DNA of 64,000 nt from RHLJ01 sp965212165 (GTDB taxonomy: Bacteria; Bacteroidota; Rhodothermia; Balneolales; Balneolaceae): contig OZ243096.1 in assembly GCA_965212165.1 (NCBI GenBank), positions 2,604,001 through 2,668,000 on the forward strand, written 5' to 3'. The translations under genes and the position numbers were made by a program. This document shows, piece by piece, positions 26,209-33,126 of this stretch. The notes under the pieces were generated by a model. It ran no database searches. It saw nothing but the letters and a program-made list of their open reading frames with translations, and was not told where the DNA came from. Each line of letters starts with the position of its first letter. The first letter of the stretch is position 1.

Positions 26209-26787
26209 TTATCCCTTCATTTTTTGAATTTGATCACGGAGCTTAGCCGCTTTCTCATAATTTTCTGTTTCAACTGCTGTATGTAATTCCAATTCAAGTA
26301 TCTCTAGCTTTGAGAGTTCTTTTTGACCAACAGTTTCTTTTTTATTTGTAGATTTTGATCCCCTTTTAATCGCTTCAGGCTCAGATGTGATACCTGCTTC
26401 TTTAAGAACATTCTCACTTACATGAATCGGACTTCCAAAGCGAACCGCTAGAGCAATCGCATCACTAGGTCTTGCATCAATCTCATGCAATTCATCACGA
26501 TGCTCTATAATTATACGAGCATAAAATGTTCCTTCAGCTAGATCATTAATCAAGACCTTTTTAACCTTCGAATTAAAATTCGTTACCAAATTTTTCATTA
26601 AATCATGAGTCATTGGCCTAGGTGGTTTAATATTTTCAAGTTCAAGAGCAATAGCTTGAGCTTCTGAAGAGCCTATAATGATAGGTAGTCGTCTTGAACC
26701 ATTTTGTTCAGCTAGAATAAGAGCATATGCTCCGCCACTACTTGGGCTTGTTGAAAGCCCTAAAATTTCCATTACTACAGTACTCAA
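26209..26787 (-). CDS. bifunctional-nuclease family (DUF151) protein with UVR tail
   Basis: The 192-residue protein has the DUF151/BFN domain (residues about 1-130: VVMEILGLSTSP, RLPIIIGSSEAQAIALELE, PRPMTHDLM, IDARPSDAIALAVRFGSPI) and a C-terminal UVR motif of about 30 residues (LELHTAVETENYEKAAKLRD), as seen in UvrB/UvrC and McsA. Homologues in plants and archaea have nuclease activity; bacterial members are poorly studied. It heads the bshC-fau run. A link to thiol stress or DNA repair is only suggested by this context. Confidence 0.9.
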   Translation of the reverse strand: MSTVVMEILGLSTSPSSGGAYALILAEQNGSRRLPIIIGSSEAQAIALELENIKPPRPMTHDLMKNLVTNFNSKVKKVLINDLAEGTFYARIIIEHRDELHEIDARPSDAIALAVRFGSPIHVSENVLKEAGITSEPEAIKRGSKSTNKKETVGQKELSKLEILELELHTAVETENYEKAAKLRDQIQKMKG

Positions 26788-26896
26788 TATGGTTTTGTCT
26801 TTGCTTGAAGTATTAAAAGTTAAATGTAATGAATTTTATCTAAGTCTTAAACCAATTCAACTATCCTTTATACAATGATGTTAAATATTTAAGTTT

Positions 26897-26930
26897 TATC
26901 ACATGAATTGCCTAACCCAAACATGTGATA
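26897..26930. repeat. 9-bp inverted repeat in the divergent intergenic region
   Basis: TATCACATG (26897-26905) and CATGTGATA (26922-26930) form a perfect inverted repeat with a 16-base spacer, about 65 bases before the collagen-like lipoprotein gene and 110 bases upstream of the DUF151 gene. It may be a regulator site or a transcript hairpin; no T run follows closely. The function is unknown. Confidence 0.4.
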
Positions 26931-26993
26931 TTTTAAGTAATTAACTGGCAGTTATATTAGACCAAGAAATTAATTCAAACTAACAATACCATT

Positions 26994-27509
26994 ATGAAAT
27001 CTACAAAAGCTACCATAACTATCATTGCAGGTATTTTATTTACTTCTTGTATTGGATCTTCAGGCCCAACTGGCCCACAAGGACCTTCTGGGCAAAGTGC
27101 AGAAATTTATTCCGAAACAATTACAATTGACTCTGACATCGATTTTGGTATTGTAGATGAATATGTATCTGTAGCATCCTATGGATGGAATATACTTGAT
27201 GAAGCAACGGTAGACGAAGGTCTAGTACTAGGTTATTTACGCTTCCAAGGCTCCACATCTTGGCATGCATTACCGCTAAGTACGCCATTCGAAAATGATA
27301 TTGTGATATTGCGGTATTCATTCGATATAGATGATTTCTCCCTCATAGTTGAAGGTGAAGTAGCTAATAATAATGAAGCAAATGAAAATCTTTTTGATGG
27401 TGATGTGCTTAGAATTGTTGCAATACCTCCTACTCGTTTATTAAAGCTTAAAGGTCTTGACTATACCAATTATGAAGCAGTAGTTAGAGCGTATGACTTG
27501 AAATTCTAA
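26994..27509 (+). CDS. lipoprotein with a short collagen-like segment
   Basis: The 171-residue protein has a lipoprotein signal (lipobox about FTSC, Cys near residue 19) followed by a short Gly-x-y segment, GPTGPQGPSGQ. The rest (about residues 40-171) is beta-rich, with many Asp, Glu and aromatic residues, and has no family I recognise; similar small GPTGP lipoproteins are common in this group. It is monocistronic: a terminator follows 30 bases after the stop. Envelope location is inferred from the signal. Confidence 0.8.
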   Translation: MKSTKATITIIAGILFTSCIGSSGPTGPQGPSGQSAEIYSETITIDSDIDFGIVDEYVSVASYGWNILDEATVDEGLVLGYLRFQGSTSWHALPLSTPFENDIVILRYSFDIDDFSLIVEGEVANNNEANENLFDGDVLRIVAIPPTRLLKLKGLDYTNYEAVVRAYDLKF

Positions 27510-27540
27510 CCGAATTCCTATTTAACACAATTCTTTATTT

Positions 27541-27571
27541 AGAGCCAAGCTAAAAACTTGGCTCTTTTTTT
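27541..27571 (+). terminator. intrinsic terminator of the collagen-like lipoprotein gene
   Basis: AGAGCCAAG and CTTGGCTCT form a perfect 9-bp stem with a 7-base loop, followed by at least seven T, 32 bases after the stop of the lipoprotein gene. Confidence 0.92.
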
Positions 27572-27620
27572 ATACTCTTATTTCAGATATACTCCAATTA
27601 TGAATCTGTAATTCAATGCT

Positions 27621-28733
27621 ATGATTAAAGATCCAAAACAAATTGTAACTCCTTTTGCTTTTGAAGTAAGCCCAGAGTTGTTAGGACTTCCACTTGCTAT
27701 TCCAAGACGAAGACTTGCTGCCCTCCTACTCGATTTACTAATTGCATCAATTCTTACTGCTTTAGGTGCTTTATTCCTTGCAATATCAGCAAGTATTTTA
27801 TTCTTTTGGCTTGCAATCAGAAATCGAGGTTCTATTTGGTGGAAAAACCTCATTAGATATGGAATTGCTTTTGCTGTTTCTGTTATAGTATTTGCTATAA
27901 CAATAAATGTGACTGGAAAATCTGACGATACTTCAAATCAAAGTGCAGTTTCATATGAATCTACAAATGGCGAATTAATAACTGGTTCTAACAAAAATGT
28001 AGATTGGGGTTCTATTGCTGAGCAGGTTATTTCTATGAAGGACAATGATTCAGTAGCAATAGATGATCAAATTGAAAAAATTGCAGCAGATTTAGAATCT
28101 TCAATAAGTGGAAATACAAAAACTGATCACGATTATCCCAAAGAAATGTTTGAAGAAACTTTTCTTTTAAATCTTCGAAACCTAGGTTCTGCTATTAATA
28201 GAAATGATACACTTGCAATTGACTCCTTAATAGAAAAAGTAGTTCCTTTAATTGCCTCAGCAGAACTAAACTCAAAAAATAAAAGGATTTCGAGTTTAAT
28301 AAGCCAAACTGATAAACTTCAAGAAGAAAATGACAGCCTCGCAGAACAGGTCGATAACCCTAGTTTTCTAAGAAGTATAAAAGCTAGCGCAGAAGATTTC
28401 GGCTTGAGTTTAGGATGGATTGGAGTCTATTTCGTACTATGTACAGCACTTTTCAGAGGTCAAACTATTGGAAAGCGAATGTTAAATATTCGTGTAGTTC
28501 GATTAAATAATAAACCTATTGGATTATTGTATTCTTTTGAACGATTTGGAGGGTATGCAGCTGGACTTGCTACTGGATTGCTTGGTTTTGCTCAAGTTTA
28601 TTGGGATGCAAATCGACAAGGAATACACGATAAAATTGCAGTAACTGTAGTTCTAGACACAAGAGAGAAGTCGATTAAAAAATATGATGAATTAAGAAAT
28701 GAAATTTTGAGTGACGAAAATTTATTGGAATAA
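27621..28733 (+). CDS. RDD-family membrane protein with a large insert
   Basis: The 370-residue protein has RDD-family hallmarks: PRRRLAALLLDLLIASIL in the first membrane segment, GQTIGKRMLNIRVVRLN late in the protein, and RQGIHDKIAVTVVL at the end. Unusually, about 150 residues separate the first two membrane segments (ends near residue 98) from the next (about 255). That insert is acidic and helix/coiled-coil-like (ISSLISQTDKLQEENDSLAE). RDD proteins are usually small membrane proteins of unknown or transport function. The gene is followed at once by a gene fragment. Confidence 0.85.
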   Translation: MIKDPKQIVTPFAFEVSPELLGLPLAIPRRRLAALLLDLLIASILTALGALFLAISASILFFWLAIRNRGSIWWKNLIRYGIAFAVSVIVFAITINVTGKSDDTSNQSAVSYESTNGELITGSNKNVDWGSIAEQVISMKDNDSVAIDDQIEKIAADLESSISGNTKTDHDYPKEMFEETFLLNLRNLGSAINRNDTLAIDSLIEKVVPLIASAELNSKNKRISSLISQTDKLQEENDSLAEQVDNPSFLRSIKASAEDFGLSLGWIGVYFVLCTALFRGQTIGKRMLNIRVVRLNNKPIGLLYSFERFGGYAAGLATGLLGFAQVYWDANRQGIHDKIAVTVVLDTREKSIKKYDELRNEILSDENLLE

Positions 28734-28734
28734 T

Positions 28735-28806
28735 ATGAGTGCCATCAACTTAAAAGAGAAATTTGAATTGTTTAATGAGCATTTCCTAAATTTAAAAACA
28801 GAATAA
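28735..28806 (+). pseudogene. probable truncated remnant of a cupin gene
   Basis: A 23-codon frame begins with ATG at 28735, directly after the RDD gene, and reads MSAINLKEKFELFNEHFLN before stopping. This resembles the first about 17 residues of small cupin proteins of the mannose-6-phosphate-isomerase type, which begin with INLKEKF..F.EHW and continue to a barrel. The rest of such a gene is absent and the convergent SDR gene begins one base later. I read it as the 5' relic of a deleted cupin gene; the match is recalled from the family and not computed. Confidence 0.4.
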
Positions 28807-28807
28807 T

Positions 28808-29521
28808 TTAAACTGGATTAACATCACCAGCCTGAGCAGATAATATTATTTCATCTGCTACACTTCTAGGACTTAATTCTGATAGTGAAACAATAATTCG
28901 CCCAACATCTTCCGGATCAATTAAATCATTTGGATTAACTTCAATTTCCTTCCATGATGTAGAATATGTTTGTCCTAAATTGATAGCACTAACTGCTATT
29001 TTAGAATCCATTAATTCTGACCTGAGAGAGCGCGAATAGCCTAACATAGCATGTTTACTCATTGCATAAGCTCCACTGTCTGCAAACCCTTTTATGGAGG
29101 CATGAGAACAAATATTAACTATTAATCCCCTATCAAGTTTATGAAGCTCTGGCAAAACTCTTTGTGTAATATTAAAAGCACCTACCGTATTTATTTGAAA
29201 CTGATGTTGAAATTGTTCTAATGATGTCTTTTGAAGCGTATTATATAAGTATAATCCCGCATTATTTATTAAAACCCCAGGATTCAGAATATTAAAATCT
29301 ACATTTGATACTGAGTTAGCATCTGTAATGTCTAGTGAAAATATATCAACCTTTTTTGCGCCTTCAGATAAGCATTCTTGACGAGCATTCTCGAGTTCAT
29401 TTTCATTTCTAGCTATCAATACTAATGGACGATCGGTTTTTCTAGCAAATACTTTTGCAATAGAAAGTCCAATTCCTTTACTCCCACCTGTTATAATTAC
29501 TGAAGCGTTATCAAAACTCAT
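28808..29521 (-). CDS. short-chain dehydrogenase/reductase
   Basis: The 237-residue protein is a classical SDR: NAD(P)-binding TGGSKGIGLSIA (residues about 11-22), the NAG motif LINNAGLY, and the catalytic YAMSK with a preceding Ser (CSHASIKGF). The substrate cannot be told. It overlaps queE by one base (TAATG), so it is cotranscribed with the queuosine genes; a pterin- or ketone-reducing role is possible but not supported by motifs. Confidence 0.88.
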   Translation of the reverse strand: MSFDNASVIITGGSKGIGLSIAKVFARKTDRPLVLIARNENELENARQECLSEGAKKVDIFSLDITDANSVSNVDFNILNPGVLINNAGLYLYNTLQKTSLEQFQHQFQINTVGAFNITQRVLPELHKLDRGLIVNICSHASIKGFADSGAYAMSKHAMLGYSRSLRSELMDSKIAVSAINLGQTYSTSWKEIEVNPNDLIDPEDVGRIIVSLSELSPRSVADEIILSAQAGDVNPV

Positions 29522-30177
29522 TATGGAACTTGAAGATATTTATGTGTCTGCAAACTAATCCCCCATTGAGGATTCTCTTTAACATATTCCACAATCATAG
29601 GCATTGATGCTGGTGTATCCCATTCAGGCTGTAGAAGTAATTGAGTTGTTTCCGGGCATTTAGCAGCGTTTTCTTCTGCCCAAGTTAAATCTTTTTTGGT
29701 AAGTACAACTACTTTTAGCTCATCCACATATGGAAATACTTCATCTAATGGCTTTTTAAATCTCTTCGGAGAAAGAGTAATCCAATCGAAATATCCTGAC
29801 AAAGGTGAAGATCCACTAGTCTCTATATGAGTTTTTACACCCGTTTCTTGGATGGCAAGTGTCAAAGCCTCAAGATTATGAAGAAGTGGTTCGCCTCCGG
29901 TAATTACGGCAATTGGTGCTTTACTAATCTTTACTTGATCCACTAAATAACTTACACTTTTCTTTGGATGCTTTTCTTCATCCCAACTGTCTTTAACATC
30001 ACACCACCAGCATTTCACATCGCAACCACCTGTTCTAATAAAATATGCAGCTCTTCCAGTATGTGCACCTTCACCCTGAATGGTATAGAAATGCTCCATG
30101 ATTGGATATTCAGCATCTAATATTACTTGAGAATCTGTGAGAACATCTGAATCAATATGTTTAGAAGAATTATACAT
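29521..30177 (-). CDS. queE: 7-carboxy-7-deazaguanine synthase
   Basis: QueE is a radical-SAM enzyme that rearranges 6-carboxytetrahydropterin to 7-carboxy-7-deazaguanine on the way to preQ0 and queuosine. The 218-residue protein has FYTIQGEGAHTGRAAYF, the cluster-binding CDVKCWWCD (CxxxCxxC, about residues 53-60), ITGGEPLLHN and a C-terminal LQTHKYL. Length is normal. It overlaps queD by eight bases. Confidence 0.95.
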   Translation of the reverse strand: MYNSSKHIDSDVLTDSQVILDAEYPIMEHFYTIQGEGAHTGRAAYFIRTGGCDVKCWWCDVKDSWDEEKHPKKSVSYLVDQVKISKAPIAVITGGEPLLHNLEALTLAIQETGVKTHIETSGSSPLSGYFDWITLSPKRFKKPLDEVFPYVDELKVVVLTKKDLTWAEENAAKCPETTQLLLQPEWDTPASMPMIVEYVKENPQWGISLQTHKYLQVP

Positions 30178-30559
30178 TTTGATCGGTGTATTCTACCCAA
30201 CATGTATCTGTTTCCCAAACTGTAACTAAAAGCTCTATTCCTTCCGGAATTCTTTTTTTTGTCTCTTGATGAATATATTCTGCAATTCGTTCTGCAGTAG
30301 TGTTGACGGTCATTAACTCATTTAAATTCCCATGATCGAAGCCGCCTTTTTCTGAATCCTTTGCAGCCCATTTTAACTCTTTGAAATCACACACCATATC
30401 TTCTGTTTTTAAATATGCTGAAGGATTTAATTTATGAGATTTTGCAGTCATTTTAACTTTATATGAGTGGCCGTGCATTCTTCCGCATTTACCATCGTAC
30501 CCTTCAATAAAATGAGCGGCATCAAATTTAAATTCAGTATGTAAAGTCCAGGTAGGCAT
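30170..30559 (-). CDS. queD: 6-carboxy-5,6,7,8-tetrahydropterin synthase
   Basis: QueD converts 7,8-dihydroneopterin triphosphate to 6-carboxytetrahydropterin. The 129-residue protein is of the PTPS fold: FKFDAAHFIEGYDGKCGRMHGHSYKV holds the zinc His residues and catalytic Cys (in parts AAHF, GKCGRMHGHSY), DFKELKWA, FDHGNLNEL and NTTAERIAEYI are also conserved. It starts the queD-queE-SDR run. QueC and the folE-type enzyme are not in the window. Confidence 0.95.
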   Translation of the reverse strand: MPTWTLHTEFKFDAAHFIEGYDGKCGRMHGHSYKVKMTAKSHKLNPSAYLKTEDMVCDFKELKWAAKDSEKGGFDHGNLNELMTVNTTAERIAEYIHQETKKRIPEGIELLVTVWETDTCWVEYTDQNV

Positions 30560-30579
30560 TAATTATATTAATTCAATTC

Positions 30580-30611
30580 AAAAAAAAACCGCTATTACCA
30601 TATAACAGCGG
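30580..30611 (-). terminator. intrinsic terminator of the redoxin gene
   Basis: On the minus strand CCGCTGTTA and TAATAGCGG pair (one mismatch) around a short loop, then nine T follow (30588-30580). It lies between the redoxin gene and queD, so queD has a separate start of transcription. Confidence 0.85.
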
Positions 30612-30643
30612 GGACATAAAAATAGGGTTTTTTTAACTAAAAA

Positions 30644-31258
30644 TTAACTCGATCGTTTAATAGTACATCCAATTGATTTTGTGCTTTTTCTACTTATTGA
30701 TTCACCGGCAATCATCTGATCAATCGCATCTAGTAAATAGTTCTCTTTAACAAAATCTGAATTATCTGCATTGTCATCTATAGCGCCTACATATACTAAT
30801 TCAAGGTTATTATTGAATAAAAAAACCTGAGGGGTTCTTGTAACTCCAAATGCATCTGCAATTAAATGATCTTTATCGAGTGCATAAGGGAAATCATAAG
30901 CAGCTTTTTTCACTCTTTTAACCATTTCATCCATCCCATCACCTCTTTGTCGATATGCCTCATTTGGGTTCAGAGCAATCATTCCAATTCTATTTGTCTT
31001 GGTATAAATAGATAATTGAGAGTAACGGTCTTCCCATTTTGTTACCCAAGGACATGTATTACATGAAAAAACAACAAGAAGACCATTTTCTTGAGTTACT
31101 TCATTTAAAGTTAAATTTCTACCAGATACATCTGCAACTTTCTGATCAATCATTGGAGCTTTCGAACCGATACTAAGCTTGCTAGTTTGATACCCCATTA
31201 CTGTTTGTGAACAAACTAGAACTATCAGTAATGCATATATAGTTTTATTTTTTTTCAT
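30644..31258 (-). CDS. exported redoxin / thioredoxin-like protein
   Basis: The 204-residue protein has a signal peptide (MKKNKTIYALLIVLVCSQTV...) followed by an AhpC/TSA-type thioredoxin fold: SKAPMIDQKVADVSG, VVFSCNTCPWVTKWEDRY (active-site CNTC at about residue 70) and GVTRTPQVFLFNN with the cis-Pro. It probably reduces disulfides or peroxides in the periplasm. I chose the ATG at 31258, in a four-base overlap with the upstream gene's stop, over an in-frame start 30 bases upstream because only the shorter form has a clean signal peptide. A terminator follows. Confidence 0.85.
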   Translation of the reverse strand: MKKNKTIYALLIVLVCSQTVMGYQTSKLSIGSKAPMIDQKVADVSGRNLTLNEVTQENGLLVVFSCNTCPWVTKWEDRYSQLSIYTKTNRIGMIALNPNEAYRQRGDGMDEMVKRVKKAAYDFPYALDKDHLIADAFGVTRTPQVFLFNNNLELVYVGAIDDNADNSDFVKENYLLDAIDQMIAGESISRKSTKSIGCTIKRSS

Positions 31259-31605
31259 AAATCGTTTTCCATATCGAAGGGATTCCAAAAATGACTTTCC
31301 ATATTAACTGTATAATCTTCCGTAAATTCTATTCCTTCTTGCTCAAGCCGTTCTCTCATCGTATCCCCTTCAAAATAAGCTCTTCCTGTTAATTGACCAA
31401 GTCGGTTTAATACTCTGTGTGCTGGAATTTCATATCCCAAATCAATAGTAAAATAATTATTTAATGCGTAACCAACCATTCGTGCACCAGACTCTACTCC
31501 AAGATATTTAGATATCACTCCATAGCTTGTCACTTTTCCTTTGGGAATTTTTGCAACTACCTGATATACCTTTTGGTAGAAATCGTTTGGCTTTTTCTTA
31601 CTCAT
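31255..31605 (-). CDS. alkyltransferase-like protein (ATL), Cys-less MGMT homologue
   Basis: The 116-residue protein matches the DNA-binding domain of O6-alkylguanine-DNA alkyltransferases: IPKGKVTSYGVISKYLGVES (helix-turn-helix region) and EIPAHRVLNRLGQLTG. In alkyltransferases the motif is PCHRV, with the Cys accepting the alkyl group; here Ala replaces Cys, so no direct repair is possible. Such ATLs bind alkylated bases and hand them to nucleotide excision repair. It overlaps the DUF2520 gene by four bases at its start. Confidence 0.88.
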   Translation of the reverse strand: MSKKKPNDFYQKVYQVVAKIPKGKVTSYGVISKYLGVESGARMVGYALNNYFTIDLGYEIPAHRVLNRLGQLTGRAYFEGDTMRERLEQEGIEFTEDYTVNMESHFWNPFDMENDL

Positions 31606-32402
31606 TTGAGTACATCATATAATCTAAATTTGATGGTGTTATCCTTCAAATCATTTCCAATTAATTCTAAAGTGAGTAAGCCAAGCTTTTTATACACATT
31701 CAATAGTTCTTCTTCATTTTCAAGTAGTTTAACATGTCTCTGAACAGTCTGAACATCCCCTCTTGAAATAGGCCCAGTTAATGCCTCTGATGGACTTAAT
31801 TCTTTTAGGTTATCAAGTGATGATTTCATTAAAGGTAAAAGTGCATCCATTAAAGTCTTTTGAGGTATATTTGAAGAACCTGAAACTTGTATAGCAATAT
31901 CTGCAAGACTAACTAGATAATTAGATGCAATTACAGCAGATACATGAAGTAATTCTTTTTCTTTTGGACTAACTCTTATCGATTTTGCTCCTAAATCTTC
32001 AGCAAGTAATTCAAGTTTAGACACTGCTTCTTCCTCTCCCTCTACATCAAAGTATATTCCTTCAAAAGAAGCTGTTTTTGAAGTTATAGATGCAAGAGGA
32101 TGGAAACACGCAGTTTTTGCACCTAGTTTTTCTAATTCACTTAAAACAGATGATGAAATTGTACCTGAGCTATGAAAAACCTGCTTTCCGGTTAGATCTT
32201 TAAAATTTAACGCTAACTCCGACACCACTTTTACAATTTCTGAATCGGGTGTTGTTATAAATACCCAATCATTCAGTTGTTTTATTTTCTTGCCCTTAGA
32301 ATATCTATCTACATTAGTATAGCTAGCTTTTTCTAGAGCAAATGAAAGTGCATTTCCAAGTCTACCAAGTCCAATAATAGTTATAGAGGGTTTAGTATTC
32401 AT
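31602..32402 (-). CDS. Rossmann-like / DUF2520 domain protein
   Basis: The 266-residue protein starts with a nucleotide-binding fold (SITIIGLGRLGNALSFAL, glycine-rich loop) and ends with a helical DUF2520 domain (SNYLVSLADIAI, DALLPLMKSSLDNL, ALTGPISRGD). The layout resembles ketopantoate/prephenate-type reductases, but the substrate is not known. It is two bases after the PPTase gene and overlaps the ATL gene by four. Confidence 0.85.
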   Translation of the reverse strand: MNTKPSITIIGLGRLGNALSFALEKASYTNVDRYSKGKKIKQLNDWVFITTPDSEIVKVVSELALNFKDLTGKQVFHSSGTISSSVLSELEKLGAKTACFHPLASITSKTASFEGIYFDVEGEEEAVSKLELLAEDLGAKSIRVSPKEKELLHVSAVIASNYLVSLADIAIQVSGSSNIPQKTLMDALLPLMKSSLDNLKELSPSEALTGPISRGDVQTVQRHVKLLENEEELLNVYKKLGLLTLELIGNDLKDNTIKFRLYDVLK

Positions 32403-32403
32403 C

Positions 32404-33027
32404 TTAATATGCTAAAGCTATATGATGGTTTAATGCTTCAAAACAGATTCCTTGAAGCTTTTCTTTTTTGTTGATTTTGATTTTGAACAAACCGTTTTCA
32501 TGCTTAGTTAATTCGAGTTCTTTCAAATTGGTTCTAAGACCTGTACCTAAACTTTTTACGGAAGCTTCTTTCATCGTCCACAATGAAATTGGATTATCGC
32601 TCCCAAAAGTATTCCATTCTTTCTCACTCAAAATTCTTTTAATAATAGCAGGATTAACTTTTCGATTCATTATTTCTGCATCTATTCCAATATCTAAATC
32701 ATCTGAAATAGCGCACAACACCAAATCTTGAGAGTGAGAAAAACTTATAAATAATCTGTCGCTACCATTTTCAATAAATGGTTTTCCTGTTTTTTCCTTT
32801 TTTAAAATGATGGTTCTTGGATCTAAATTCAGCTTCTGAATTAGCATACTAAAAAGATGCCTCGCTGTTAAAAACTCCCCTTTTCGTTGCTTATTAGTAA
32901 AGCTTTCATATGTTTTCAATTCATCATCAGAAAGAACTGCTACATCTAAGTCGAACTTTACTTCACTCCATCCAATTAAAATGGATTTAGGGAACACAGG
33001 AATTTTAGATGTATCTAACAGGTTCAA
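32404..33027 (-). CDS. 4'-phosphopantetheinyl transferase (Sfp type)
   Basis: The 207-residue protein has the Sfp-family signatures: TGKPFI and FISFSHSQDLVLCAIS, IGIDAEIMNRK (Mg-binding Asp/Glu) and WTMKEASVKSLGTGL (Glu and Lys catalytic region). Such enzymes activate carrier proteins of fatty acid, polyketide or peptide synthesis. No carrier gene is nearby, so the partner is unknown. It diverges from lysS, and the about 100 bases between hold the promoters for both. Confidence 0.88.
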   Translation of the reverse strand: MNLLDTSKIPVFPKSILIGWSEVKFDLDVAVLSDDELKTYESFTNKQRKGEFLTARHLFSMLIQKLNLDPRTIILKKEKTGKPFIENGSDRLFISFSHSQDLVLCAISDDLDIGIDAEIMNRKVNPAIIKRILSEKEWNTFGSDNPISLWTMKEASVKSLGTGLRTNLKELELTKHENGLFKIKINKKEKLQGICFEALNHHIALAY

Positions 33028-33126
33028 TTGCCTAGAATAAAGAGTTTATGTTAATGCCACAATTTTCTGCACAATTCGGTATTTTTGCAACCTTTGATTC
33101 GCCAAAACTTGAAAATAAATTTATTT

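Noticed and set aside
31259..31288. Longer start for the redoxin gene
   Set aside because: The extra residues would precede and spoil a clean signal peptide; the ATG at 31258 overlaps the upstream stop in the usual ATGA fashion.
33085..33126. TTG start of lysS giving 14 extra residues
   Set aside because: The ATG at 33127 gives the usual N terminus and the extra residues are not family-like.
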